NCBI RefSeq assembly: GCF_008630635.1
Contig: NZ_CP043869.1
Location: 124,001 to 188,000, forward strand
From: Neptunomonas concharum
Lineage (GTDB): Bacteria; Pseudomonadota; Gammaproteobacteria; Pseudomonadales; Balneatricaceae
Length of the DNA: 64,000 nucleotides
Direction of reading: 5' to 3'
Numbering within the stretch: position 1 is the first letter of the stretch; the number at the start of each line of letters is the position of its first letter. The position numbers were made by a program, and so were the translations under genes. Positions 17,263 through 25,559 of this stretch are shown piece by piece. The notes below the pieces were generated by a model. The model did no database searches. It was not told where the DNA came from and saw nothing but the letters and a program-made list of their open reading frames with translations.

Positions 17263-17994
17263 GTGTTCTACGCGCCTTCTGAGTGGCTCGCGCTGCTGGT
17301 GGTGATACTAGGTTGTGCGCTACAAGCCAGAGTCGGTATTGGCTTTGGCTTATTGGCAGCGCCGCTACTCTTTTTGATAGATCCGCTTTATGTGCCTGGC
17401 TCCATACTGTTTTTAGGTGGCTTTCTCTCCATGATCATTGTTTGGCGGAGTCTGCACCCTGTGGTTTGGTCTCGGGTCTGGATCGCTAATGGTGCCAGAT
17501 TTGTCGGCAGTGGTGTGGGGGCATGGGGGCTTTTGCTGCTGTCACCCGCGGCGTTAAGTCTGGTCTTTGGCGTGGCTTTGCTATGTGCTGTGTTGATCAG
17601 TGGCAGGCAACTCCATCATGACATTCAGCTTAATACGTCAAATCTGCTTAACGGCGGCTTTTTTTCCGGCGTTATCGGAACGGCTACCTCTGTGGGTGGG
17701 CCTCCTATGGCCTTGGTATATCAATCGGCATCGCCACAGGTAGCGCGTTGTGAATTAGCGGCTTTTTTTCTTATCGGCACACCCATCTCACTGGGTTGGT
17801 TATGGGCCCAAGGCCTGTTTGGTGAAACAGCGCTGATACTAAGCCTTAAACTCTTACCGGGTGTTGTGGCAGGTTACGGGTTATCTGAATGGTTAAGCGC
17901 CCGCGGTGTGTCACCCCCTCAACGATTAGCATTGTTGAGTTTGTCGGCGATTGCGGCATGTGTTGTCATTGGCAAAGGTCTTATCGCGTTGTAG
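17263..17994 (+). CDS. TSUP (TauE/SafE) family anion permease
   Basis: A 243-residue polytopic membrane protein with about eight hydrophobic segments and two related halves, typical of the TSUP/TauE/SafE family. Members move sulfite, sulfoacetate or other organic anions. The start is a GTG at 17263, 9 nt after the DUF3726 stop. The motif SVGGPPMALVYQ in the second half is the family's conserved glycine-proline segment. As the third gene of the plus arm it may export an end product (for example an organic acid) or import a co-substrate. Its end overlaps the convergent pseudouridine synthase gene by 14 nt. Confidence 0.87.
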   Translation: MFYAPSEWLALLVVILGCALQARVGIGFGLLAAPLLFLIDPLYVPGSILFLGGFLSMIIVWRSLHPVVWSRVWIANGARFVGSGVGAWGLLLLSPAALSLVFGVALLCAVLISGRQLHHDIQLNTSNLLNGGFFSGVIGTATSVGGPPMALVYQSASPQVARCELAAFFLIGTPISLGWLWAQGLFGETALILSLKLLPGVVAGYGLSEWLSARGVSPPQRLALLSLSAIAACVVIGKGLIAL

Positions 17995-18703
17995 GTGGAT
18001 GGCTTCTCAAAGATAACAGGGATGCACACTCGTCTGCTGTGAGTGGTCTGTGCTGGCCGACGCTCAGTCCTCGCAGGGTTAGATGAACCAATTGGGTGCG
18101 TTGTAGATCTGTAACATGATACCCCAGTGCTCTTGCCATGCGCCGTATCTGCCGGTTTAACCCTTGGGTTAAAACAATCTCAAATCGATTCGGGCCGAGT
18201 AGCGTTACTTGGCATGGGCGTGTTAATAAACCATCCAGATCTACTCCCTCCTGCATTTTCTGCTGAAAGTCCAAGTTGATATCCGGCATACCGCGGTGAG
18301 GGCGTACCTGCACATGATACGTTTTTGGATGATAGGTATCTGGAGATAGTAAGCGCTCACACAGTACGCCGTCATTTGTCAGAAGTAAGAGTCCGTGAGA
18401 GTCTTTATCAAGCCGACCTACGGGAAATAGGCGCATAGGTAGGGGAAGGTGATTGATAATGCTCGCAGGGTTGTCGGCTTTGCAGTTGCAATCAACCCCA
18501 ACAGGTTTGTTATAGATCACATATCTATATGTATCTGGAAACGTGATGACTTGACCATCAACATGGACGATATCTCCACGTGCAACTCGGATATGCTGAT
18601 CTGCGACCTGCTCGTTAACAGATACCCTACCATTATTGATCCATTGGCTGGCGCGGCGTCTTGAACAAACACCAGCGGCACTTAAATACTGTGACAAACG
18701 CAT
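17981..18703 (-). CDS. rluF: 23S rRNA pseudouridine synthase, RluF-like
   Basis: A 240-residue pseudouridine synthase of the RsuA/RluB/E/F group. An S4 RNA-binding domain occupies about residues 1-55 (MRLSQYLSAAGVCSRRRAS). The catalytic Asp lies in GRLDKDSHGLLLLTNDG, and the C-terminal segment LTQGLNRQIRRMARALGY is RluF-like. RluF modifies U2604 of 23S rRNA in E. coli. The start overlaps the stop of the upstream M50 gene by one base (TAATG). RluE or RsuA cannot be fully excluded from sequence alone. Confidence 0.88.
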   Translation of the reverse strand: MRLSQYLSAAGVCSRRRASQWINNGRVSVNEQVADQHIRVARGDIVHVDGQVITFPDTYRYVIYNKPVGVDCNCKADNPASIINHLPLPMRLFPVGRLDKDSHGLLLLTNDGVLCERLLSPDTYHPKTYHVQVRPHRGMPDINLDFQQKMQEGVDLDGLLTRPCQVTLLGPNRFEIVLTQGLNRQIRRMARALGYHVTDLQRTQLVHLTLRGLSVGQHRPLTADECASLLSLRSHPPTTR

Positions 18704-19797
18704 TAGCTGCTTAATATTCTTAGAGGCAGAGCGAGCGCTTCATTACCGCTTTGACCAACAATCCAAATGATGCTGCTGAGCCCACCCAGCGTGACGATAT
18801 ACCATAGAGCAGAGACAGCTTGCCCATAACGATCTAAAGGCAGTAGGTCGCTAAAGTGACGGCGCTTCCATTCCAGTGCAATCTCTACCGTACCAATGGC
18901 TAGCAGAAAGCCCAACAGCGCCAAACCGAAATAGTAGCTGGCCAAGACACCTAGCAGTGCTCCTAGACCGCAGGCGATTAACCCCACTACGGAGTTGAAT
19001 GAGAAGGCAACGCTTTTAAGAATATGGCCGCCATCCAGTGGTAGAACAGGTAAGAGATTGAATAGATTAAGTAAAGCATTGAATACCGCAAGCCCTGCAA
19101 AGATTTCTATGTCTGTGAGCCAATAAATCACCAAGAAGGCAATGGATAATATCAAACCAAAGAAAGGTCCCATAATGGAGATATAGACATCTTGCCAGCG
19201 GGTGTTGATCTTATCATCGGAAAGTGCGAGTCCCCCCATAAAGGGGATTAGGTAGATCCCTTTGGTTTTTAAGCCAAAACGCTTCATGGCGCGAATGTGG
19301 CCGTATTCATGGAATACCAGGCAGAGAATCAGCGCTATGGCAAATTCAAGAGAGAACAACCAAGAGTAGGCAGCCAAGCTGCCGGCTGCAAACAGGACTT
19401 TAATAACTTTAGCGCTTTTGAATAGCTTAAGGGCTAAGGAGCCTAATCCAAGAATGCTGATTCTATTGGGAACCACAGGGCGCTCTAATACGACTTGCTG
19501 CTCGATATCCTTTTCGTTTAGTGCACTTTCGCTAACCAGCGCGTGATCGACTTTAAGCTGATAGCTTAAGTCGAAAGGCTGCCAGGTAAGACGCACCACT
19601 AACTCGCAAAGAATATCGGTGCCGTTGCCCTGAAGCGAAAATCGATGTATGGATTCGGTTGCAGGATCGGCACTGGCATTCTGTTGAGATACCAATTGGC
19701 CATCCCAGTACAGCGCTTGCCAACCAGCCATTGACCCTTCAAGGCGAAGCTCTTTACCAAGACAATCGATTCGTAATAATTGCACCTTAATCCCCAA
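18703..19797 (-). CDS. M50 family intramembrane metallopeptidase
   Basis: A 364-residue membrane protein with a soluble N-terminal region (about 1-115) and five to six hydrophobic segments. The zinc site HEYGH lies near residue 162 and the second motif NLLPVLPLDGGH near residues 242-253, both typical of site-2 proteases. M50 enzymes cut transmembrane helices of regulatory or signal-anchor proteins. The start is uncertain: TTG at 19797 gives the listed length, but a GTG at 19785 with GGGG about 9 nt upstream is also plausible. The gene is followed directly by rluF with a one-base overlap. The substrate is unknown; no anti-sigma factor lies beside it. Confidence 0.88.
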   Translation of the reverse strand: MGIKVQLLRIDCLGKELRLEGSMAGWQALYWDGQLVSQQNASADPATESIHRFSLQGNGTDILCELVVRLTWQPFDLSYQLKVDHALVSESALNEKDIEQQVVLERPVVPNRISILGLGSLALKLFKSAKVIKVLFAAGSLAAYSWLFSLEFAIALILCLVFHEYGHIRAMKRFGLKTKGIYLIPFMGGLALSDDKINTRWQDVYISIMGPFFGLILSIAFLVIYWLTDIEIFAGLAVFNALLNLFNLLPVLPLDGGHILKSVAFSFNSVVGLIACGLGALLGVLASYYFGLALLGFLLAIGTVEIALEWKRRHFSDLLPLDRYGQAVSALWYIVTLGGLSSIIWIVGQSGNEALALPLRILSS

Positions 19798-19880
19798 TAA
19801 AATGTAACGAAGGGCAATTATGGAGGATTCTCATTTTCGGGCAAGCATTGTTATCGCTCCCCATCCGGAATAGAGCTAGC

Positions 19881-20660
19881 CTAGCTTGTTGGCTGTTTCA
19901 AGCGTGTAGTGCCTGACAGCTTAAATACCACACTATGTAGCAGTGTAATGATCATCGCAGAAAGGACTAATAAAACAACAACGCAGGCGCCGGCAGGCCA
20001 GTCCAGCCAGAGGGCGGTGAATAGTCCTGCGGCGTACCCTATGATGCCGGTTATCCCAGCCCATTGGGTCGAACTCGTTGCAAAACTGACTAGCGCCGGC
20101 ACAATCAAGGTGGCAAAGACCAGATAAATCCCTAATAGCTGCACGGAGTAGGTCACCGATAAGGCAAAGGCCATATAAAAGCCGAGCTGCCACTTAAAGC
20201 GCTTAAATAACCCCATCAAGACCCAAGATAACACCGTAAAGATGCTTAGCCTTAGCAAACTGTGGCTATCAATCCACAATACATCTCCCGTTAGCATACG
20301 GGTTAAATGCTCCGCTTTACCCTGATCGATCGAAATTAGAATAAGTACCACCGCTGCTGTAAATACGTAGATACTGCCGAGCATGGCTTCCCGGTAAAGC
20401 GTTGCGTATTGGCAAACTAACAGTACCAAGCCAACGCCCATGCAGGATGCCACCACGCTGGCAGCTAAAAGCCAGTTAATGGAGGCATTGGGTAATAACA
20501 TTTCGATCAGGATTGCACCAAGGATAGCGAACTGTGCTATCGCCAGATCCATAAAGACAACGCCGCGACGTACGACTTCCAAACCTAAAGGCAAATGGGT
20601 TGCTAACACCAGTAAGCCTGCCACGAAAGGCATTAGGAGTATCTCAGCAGTGAGCATCAT
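19881..20660 (-). CDS. Zinc-type ABC transporter permease, ZnuB-like
   Basis: A 259-residue ABC-3 family permease with about eight membrane segments, the usual length for ZnuB/MntB-type proteins. It overlaps the substrate-binding gene by 4 nt (ATGA), so translation is coupled. Metal selectivity is taken from the Zur-type box at the operon promoter and the His-rich first gene. No ABC ATPase (ZnuC) gene follows: the next gene is the M50 peptidase after an 83-nt gap. The permease must borrow an ATPase encoded elsewhere. Confidence 0.9.
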   Translation of the reverse strand: MMLTAEILLMPFVAGLLVLATHLPLGLEVVRRGVVFMDLAIAQFAILGAILIEMLLPNASINWLLAASVVASCMGVGLVLLVCQYATLYREAMLGSIYVFTAAVVLILISIDQGKAEHLTRMLTGDVLWIDSHSLLRLSIFTVLSWVLMGLFKRFKWQLGFYMAFALSVTYSVQLLGIYLVFATLIVPALVSFATSSTQWAGITGIIGYAAGLFTALWLDWPAGACVVVLLVLSAMIITLLHSVVFKLSGTTRLKQPTS

Positions 20661-21562
20661 GACCGGCTCAATAGTTCACTAATAAGATGATTAAAGAGTG
20701 CCTCCAGTGTTGCGCTTTCATTTTGATCACTCACTGTTGCAGGTAAACTCAGTGCAGGTACACCGGTTTTATCTGATAGCCATGAGGCACTTTTGGGGCT
20801 TTGATACCATGTCGATACAATGCCCAGCGGGCGCTCTTGCTTGACGGTCGAAACCAACTCATTAAGATGGCTCAGCGTGGGCGGAACGCCAGGTTGTGGT
20901 TCTAAATCGGCGACCTTTTGCATGCCTAACCAATGCCACAGGTAATCGAAGCTGCTGTGTTGGGAAACTACTTTTCGGTCACGAAGCGGACTAGCTAGTT
21001 GTTGCCAATGAGCTATCTGCGCTAGCCAATGCGTGTGCCATTGTTGATGTGTTTTTAGATAGTGGATCCCATTTTGGGCATCTATCTCAATGAGCCGCTC
21101 TGTTACTAGCGCTGCAACGCTCATAAGTCTTTTAGGATCGAGATGAAAGTGTGGGTTACCTTCAGGGTGAACGTGACCTGTTTGCAGAAAATGTGTTTCA
21201 TGTTTATCGATGGTGTTAATAACTTGTGATGCATAGACTAGGCCAGGTTGACCTTGTTGAATCGCAGGGTTTGAAGCGCGCTTTAACAGCACGGGTAGCC
21301 AACCCACTTCCAGCCCCGCACCTGTGCATACGGCGATGTCAGCTGATCGCAGCGCACTGATCAGACTAGGCCTTGCCTCAATATAATGAGGGTCAAGATA
21401 GGCACTGGTCGCCACGATGACTTTTGCATTCGGTGCGAGCGCCTTTAGCAAGGCGCCCCATTCCGGCTCGCACGCAAAAGCGGTAATAGCGTTCGCATGT
21501 GCGGACGCTATACCTAGGGCGATAACTGCTAAGCGAATAAACTTAGAACGTATGCGCTTCAT
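20657..21562 (-). CDS. Zinc ABC transporter periplasmic binding protein, ZnuA-like
   Basis: A 301-residue periplasmic metal-binding protein of the cluster A-I (ZnuA/TroA) family. The ATG at 21562 is chosen because it opens a clear signal peptide (MKRIRSKFIRLAVIALG, then ASAHA) with a GGTGA SD; the longer frame to 21622 lies within the preceding gene. Likely metal ligands are the His in HVHPEGNPHFHLD, a His in SQHSSFDY and an Asp/Glu in the C-lobe. Only a short His segment replaces the long His loop of many ZnuA proteins. It overlaps the outer-membrane gene by 20 nt and the permease gene by 4 nt. Confidence 0.9.
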   Translation of the reverse strand: MKRIRSKFIRLAVIALGIASAHANAITAFACEPEWGALLKALAPNAKVIVATSAYLDPHYIEARPSLISALRSADIAVCTGAGLEVGWLPVLLKRASNPAIQQGQPGLVYASQVINTIDKHETHFLQTGHVHPEGNPHFHLDPKRLMSVAALVTERLIEIDAQNGIHYLKTHQQWHTHWLAQIAHWQQLASPLRDRKVVSQHSSFDYLWHWLGMQKVADLEPQPGVPPTLSHLNELVSTVKQERPLGIVSTWYQSPKSASWLSDKTGVPALSLPATVSDQNESATLEALFNHLISELLSRS

Positions 21563-22691
21563 GATCACCAAAACCGATCTGATATTGTAATGTGATGGCG
21601 TTGTCTGTGTGTTCAAACTCATCGCCTGATTGGTGGGTGTACTGCAAGCGTAGTGTTTGGGTGTGGGTAGGGTTCCATGCCAGCATCACGCTGGACTCAT
21701 TGAGCTTTGCTCCATGAAAATGATCGCCATGGGCTTCTTGCACGTTAATCTCGCCATATCGTGCACCAATAGACCACTCTGGTAAAAAGCGATAAACGCC
21801 CGATAGGTAATAACCACTGTGGTAGTCGTCATCTGTTGAGTACTGGTTCAGGTCAGTAACCCTGAAATACTCACCTGACAGTGTTAACTGCTGGTGGCGA
21901 TTATTGCCTTGTGGTGCCCATTTCCAGACAAGGTCTGCAATGTAAGTATTTTTGCCAACAAACTCTGCACTGTGGCTATGTCCATGATGATCTTCTTCGT
22001 GATCACCGTGGTCATCATCATGATCTGAATGGTGATCGTCGTCGTGCTCGTCGTCATGTTCATGAAAATCTAAGGTGTTGTTGCGCATATAGCTGATGCC
22101 CGCTTGCCAGCTGGTTGATGCGCTGATATCACCACCGATCTTGTTGGATAGTGTCCAGATACCGACAAGTTTATTACTGTCAGTATCGGCTAAGCGCTCG
22201 CCTTGAAAGGCGTTGATGCTAATACGCCAGAAGAGATCCGTGGGCATGAGCATACTAAGTCCAACACCATTATCGTAATAGTGGTTACCTAAGAATGCGC
22301 GATAAGCGAGCGGCCGCTCAGTAAAACTATCTGCATGACTATGCTGGCTGTTCAAATAGCCGATATCTGCTAAAAAGCGTCCTGCTTTTAGGGAAGCGCC
22401 TTCAAAAATAGCCAAACGTTCTAGATAAGCCTCTTCCAACGCAAGTTCTGCTTCACCTTCACGCAAGTCGGCGGTGATAGAGGCTTTTGCAGTCCAAAGG
22501 TTATTCCATGAATGTTTTAAGGCGAGTTCAGAGTGGCTTAAGCCGAATCCTTCGGAGCGCTGTCCAAGCTCAGTATCTTGAGACTTATGATAGCCATCTA
22601 AAATGAGGCTAACCTCTGGGTTTGCGTGGGCACAGAGGGGAACTGCACCGATTAGAAAGGTTAGTAAAGTATGTTTGTGTGCTTTTAGCAT
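21543..22691 (-). CDS. Outer-membrane barrel with His/Asp-rich loop, zinc operon
   Basis: A 382-residue protein with a signal peptide (about 1-23, ending AHA) followed by alternating amphipathic strands and a C-terminal strand typical of outer-membrane barrels. It has no TonB box or plug, so it looks like a porin rather than a TonB receptor. Residues about 205-240 form an extreme His/Asp/Glu tract (units such as HDDEHDDDHH), likely a surface loop or periplasmic segment that captures Zn2+. It is the first gene of an operon with the ZnuA-like and ZnuB-like genes, behind a Zur-type box that overlaps a TATAAT on this strand. It may be a zinc-gathering outer-membrane channel. The family name is not recognised. 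Confidence 0.85.
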   Translation of the reverse strand: MLKAHKHTLLTFLIGAVPLCAHANPEVSLILDGYHKSQDTELGQRSEGFGLSHSELALKHSWNNLWTAKASITADLREGEAELALEEAYLERLAIFEGASLKAGRFLADIGYLNSQHSHADSFTERPLAYRAFLGNHYYDNGVGLSMLMPTDLFWRISINAFQGERLADTDSNKLVGIWTLSNKIGGDISASTSWQAGISYMRNNTLDFHEHDDEHDDDHHSDHDDDHGDHEEDHHGHSHSAEFVGKNTYIADLVWKWAPQGNNRHQQLTLSGEYFRVTDLNQYSTDDDYHSGYYLSGVYRFLPEWSIGARYGEINVQEAHGDHFHGAKLNESSVMLAWNPTHTQTLRLQYTHQSGDEFEHTDNAITLQYQIGFGDHEAHTF

Positions 22692-22731
22692 CGCAATAGA
22701 TCTCGATTATGCTTTAATAAAACTGAAAGGT

Positions 22732-22750
22732 TACGTTATATTATAACATA
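22732..22750 (-). promoter_or_regulatory. Zur-type operator and -10 of zinc operon
   Basis: The palindrome GTTATA-T-TATAAC (22735-22747), with matching TA/TA flanks one base out, is close to the gammaproteobacterial Zur box core. On the minus strand it contains TATAAT, so Zur-Zn binding would block the promoter of the outer-membrane/ZnuA/ZnuB operon that starts 44 nt downstream. Confidence 0.75.
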
Positions 22751-22793
22751 TATAGCTTTTTGAAAAGTAATAACTCAGTACCACACCCATCGG

Positions 22794-22805
22794 CTAAGCG
22801 CTTAG
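22794..22805. repeat. 12-bp perfect palindrome upstream of glutathione peroxidase
   Basis: CTAAGCGCTTAG is fully self-complementary and lies 36 nt before the ATG at 22841. It could be an operator or a short mRNA hairpin; no regulator is suggested by context. Confidence 0.35.
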
Positions 22806-22840
22806 GTGCGTAAGAAACCTAAAAGTGATGGAGAAACGTG

Positions 22841-23395
22841 ATGCTTAAAAGACTTATATCCGTGGTCATGTGCATGTTGGGTGTATCGTCTACTGTTAAC
22901 GCGGATTGTAGTGAGTTGTTAGATCACCGAATGCGCTTACTCGGCACCGAAAAAGAGGTTCATTTATGCGAAGCTTACGCAAATAAGTTGATTCTGATTG
23001 TTAATACCGCCAGCAAGTGTGCTTTTACCCCACAGTATGAAGGGCTGGAAAAGCTTTACGACACCTATCGAGATCGGGGGCTAGTAGTGCTGGGCTTCCC
23101 ATCTAATGACTTTGCCGGGCAAGAGCCGGGAACAGAGCAAGAGATCAGTAACTTTTGCCGAGTCACATACAATGTCAATTTCCCGATGTTTGAAAAAGTG
23201 TATGCCACCAAAGAGAAAGCATCTCCTCTTTATCAGCAATTAGCCAAGGTTTCAGGTGAATATCCTAGGTGGAACTTTCATAAATATTTAATCGCGCCTA
23301 ATGGGCAGTTTCTCAAAAGCTACACTAGCTTTACTCAACCCGATAGTGCACGTTTAATTCAGATGATTGAAGCGAACTTGCCGGATCAAGGATAA
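22841..23395 (+). CDS. Exported glutathione peroxidase family protein
   Basis: A 184-residue thiol peroxidase of the GPx family. The ATG at 22841 follows GGAGA by 6 nt; the GTG one codon earlier is less likely. An N-terminal signal peptide (about 1-20, ending VNA) places it in the periplasm. The catalytic Cys is in ASKCAFT (in place of Sec), with the conserved Gln in the FAGQEPG loop and the Trp-Asn pair in RWNFHKYL completing the tetrad. It reduces hydrogen or lipid peroxides, probably with thioredoxin-like donors. The ABC1-family gene follows 7 nt downstream, probably in the same transcript. It is divergent from the zinc operon. Confidence 0.9.
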   Translation: MLKRLISVVMCMLGVSSTVNADCSELLDHRMRLLGTEKEVHLCEAYANKLILIVNTASKCAFTPQYEGLEKLYDTYRDRGLVVLGFPSNDFAGQEPGTEQEISNFCRVTYNVNFPMFEKVYATKEKASPLYQQLAKVSGEYPRWNFHKYLIAPNGQFLKSYTSFTQPDSARLIQMIEANLPDQG

Positions 23396-23402
23396 TGATT
23401 TT

Positions 23403-24743
23403 ATGTTAAAACCGTCTTCAAAACGCTCTGAAAGAGCAGTGCCTTCGAGTCGTTCGTCCAGAATGATGGGTATGGGCGCATTGGCGGGTCGCTTGGCACA
23501 AAATGTCATTGCGGAAGGGTCTCGTCAGTTGCTTAAGGGACAAAAGCCGCGGATGTCCGACTTGCTCCTGACAAAGGAGAATGTTAGTCGCGTTACAGAT
23601 CAACTGGCACGTATGCGCGGTGCAGCCATGAAGGTTGGGCAGCTTGTATCGATGGATGCTGGGAACCTTCTGCCGCGTGAGCTTGCCGATATCCTAGCGC
23701 GTTTGCAGGATGATGCCATACGCATGCCTGCTACCCAATGGTCCGCTATTCTTGAAAAAAGCTGGGGAGCCGATTGGCAGGAGCAATTTTCACGCTTCTC
23801 TTTTAACCCCATCGCTGCAGCCTCCATTGGTCAGGTTCATGAGGCGACTGATCGGTCGGGACGGCATATGGCGATTAAAATTCAATATCCAGGGGTGGCG
23901 AAAAGTATTGATAGTGATGTGGCGAATGTTGTCAGCTTATTGAAAATGAGTGGTTTGGTACCTAAATCTCTAGATTTGGAGCCGCTGATTGTAGAGGCGA
24001 GAGCGCAGTTACATATGGAAGCTGATTATCGACACGAAGGGCAGCAGATGCGAGATTATGGGGCAGCGGTGTTGTCTATGGATCAGGCGGATAGCTTTCT
24101 TTTGCCAGAGTGGTTTGATGAGTTATCCACAGAACAAATATTGTGTATGTCATTTTTGAAGGGCGCGCCTTTAGCTTCGATTCCCCCAGGCTCTTTAGAG
24201 GCTTCTCGCGTGATGTCTGAGTTATTCAGGCTATTTTTTGCAGAGCTTCTATGCTTTGGACGTGTGCAAACTGATCCGAATTTGGCGAATTTTTCTTATC
24301 AATCGGATACGGGAAAGATCATCTTGTTAGATTTTGGTGCCGTGCGTACTTACGCAGCAGACTTTGTGAAAAACTACCAAGCCGCATTGGAAGCGGCTAC
24401 TGCAAATGACGCAGTTATGCTGGGTGATGCATTACAAATATTGGGGTTCTTTCAGGGCAATATTAACGCGACCAATCGTAGTGCGGTGATCGATATCTTT
24501 TTAATGGCGGCTGAGCCACTTCGAACCAGCGGCCTTTACGATTTCGGTACCTCTGATCTTGCGAGTCGTATACAACAGAGAGGGATGTCCATCAGCAGTG
24601 ATCCGCAAGCGTGGCATACCCCGCCACCTGATGTACTTTTTTTGCACCGAAAAATGGCAGGGCTGTACCTGATGGCGGCACGCTTAGCTGCAAAAGTTGA
24701 TGTTAGTCATATATTTAAAGAGGCCGTACAGAACCCCCCTTGA
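23403..24743 (+). CDS. ABC1/AarF-UbiB-like atypical kinase
   Basis: A 446-residue ABC1 family protein. The ATG at 23403 with AAGGA upstream is preferred over an in-frame TTG at 23367. Family hallmarks are the KxGQ motif (AAMKVGQLVSMD), an Ala-rich nucleotide loop (IAAASIGQVHEA), the Lys in AIKIQYPG, DPNLANF and DFGAVR. Related proteins support ubiquinone synthesis or extraction, or have lipid-linked ATPase roles. No C-terminal membrane anchor like that of UbiB is evident, so it is probably not UbiB itself. It is downstream of the exported peroxidase, which hints at lipid or quinone redox protection. It converges with folE. Confidence 0.88.
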   Translation: MLKPSSKRSERAVPSSRSSRMMGMGALAGRLAQNVIAEGSRQLLKGQKPRMSDLLLTKENVSRVTDQLARMRGAAMKVGQLVSMDAGNLLPRELADILARLQDDAIRMPATQWSAILEKSWGADWQEQFSRFSFNPIAAASIGQVHEATDRSGRHMAIKIQYPGVAKSIDSDVANVVSLLKMSGLVPKSLDLEPLIVEARAQLHMEADYRHEGQQMRDYGAAVLSMDQADSFLLPEWFDELSTEQILCMSFLKGAPLASIPPGSLEASRVMSELFRLFFAELLCFGRVQTDPNLANFSYQSDTGKIILLDFGAVRTYAADFVKNYQAALEAATANDAVMLGDALQILGFFQGNINATNRSAVIDIFLMAAEPLRTSGLYDFGTSDLASRIQQRGMSISSDPQAWHTPPPDVLFLHRKMAGLYLMAARLAAKVDVSHIFKEAVQNPP

Positions 24744-24831
24744 GGTGTTTGCGCAGATTTTTACCAACCGAGTAAAACGTCCAGTCGGTTAGATACTCGA
24801 TTGGGTTGGCTGAACATTTCATCGCGCTTGT

Positions 24832-25473
24832 TTAGGATGCTAGGAATTCAGCCCGAGTGCGCTCGTTAGTTTTGAAGGTGCCCCCTAGCGCAGTGGTTTC
24901 TGTGGCTGAATTCACATCCATGACACCACGGGACTTCACGCAGTAATGGGTTGCGTTGATGGTGACGGCAACGTTGTCTGTTTCTAATAGTGTTTGCAAG
25001 GCGATCAGGATTTGTTGTGTTAGGCGTTCCTGAACTTGTGGCCGTTGTGCAAAAAAGCGCACTAAGCGGTTAATTTTGGATAGGCCGATGATCTTAGCAG
25101 AGGGTATATAGGCGACTTTGGCAACGCCATCAATGGTCACAAAGTGATGCTCACAGGAGCTGACAAGGCTGATGTCTTTTACCTTGATCATCTCCTCTAC
25201 CCCCATTTTATTTTCAATCATGCTGATTTTGGGGAAATTAGCGTAGTCCAATCCTGAGAACACTTCATAGACATACATTTTTGCGATGCGATGGGGTGTT
25301 TCAGTTAAGCTGTCATCAGTTAAATCTAACCCCAATGTGCCCAGTACTTCGGTCATTAATCCTTTAATGCGTTCGTACTTTTCTTCGCTATCCATGTTGT
25401 GGTCTGTAAGGGGTGTTTCCAGACCTAAGGAGAGAAGTTGCTGTTGTACCGCTTTTGCTTCATTGCTTAACAT
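24832..25473 (-). CDS. folE: GTP cyclohydrolase I
   Basis: A 213-residue GTP cyclohydrolase I, which opens and re-closes the GTP ring to dihydroneopterin triphosphate, the first step to folate and pterins. Zinc ligands are in SSCEHH and [10 protein letters not shown], and the [11 protein letters not shown] segment is typical. It lies 86 nt downstream of the lipid/flavoprotein operon and has its own ECF-like promoter (25509-25536). In many marine and pseudomonad genomes a folE copy sits with photolyase and these same lipid genes, supplying the pterin antenna. No photolyase is present in this window. A second housekeeping folE elsewhere would be expected. Confidence 0.93.
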   Translation of the reverse strand: MLSNEAKAVQQQLLSLGLETPLTDHNMDSEEKYERIKGLMTEVLGTLGLDLTDDSLTETPHRIAKMYVYEVFSGLDYANFPKISMIENKMGVEEMIKVKDISLVSSCEHHFVTIDGVAKVAYIPSAKIIGLSKINRLVRFFAQRPQVQERLTQQILIALQTLLETDNVAVTINATHYCVKSRGVMDVNSATETTALGGTFKTNERTRAEFLAS

Positions 25474-25508
25474 GTGGGCTACCTGCTTTTCTCTAATCTG
25501 TTCAGAGC

Positions 25509-25536
25509 TATACGCACAGAAGCTTGAATAAGATTA
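25509..25536 (-). promoter_or_regulatory. ECF-type promoter of folE
   Basis: Reading on the minus strand: TAATCT, 16-nt spacer, CGTATA. It matches the two promoters at the sigma-factor locus (TGATCC or TGATCT, N16, CGTATA or CGTATT) with one -35 change. The predicted start point gives a leader of about 29 nt before the folE ATG. Confidence 0.6.
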
Positions 25537-25559
25537 CTTTGTTTCATTTATGTCATAAA

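Noticed and set aside
21975-22070. Repetitive GAT/CAT/GTG tract suspected as a DNA repeat or CRISPR-like array
   Set aside because: It is in frame, encodes the His/Asp loop and has no fixed repeat unit or spacers.
22787-22814. Possible ECF promoter before glutathione peroxidase
   Set aside because: CGTAAG is present but the -35 position reads CCATCG, far from TGATC.
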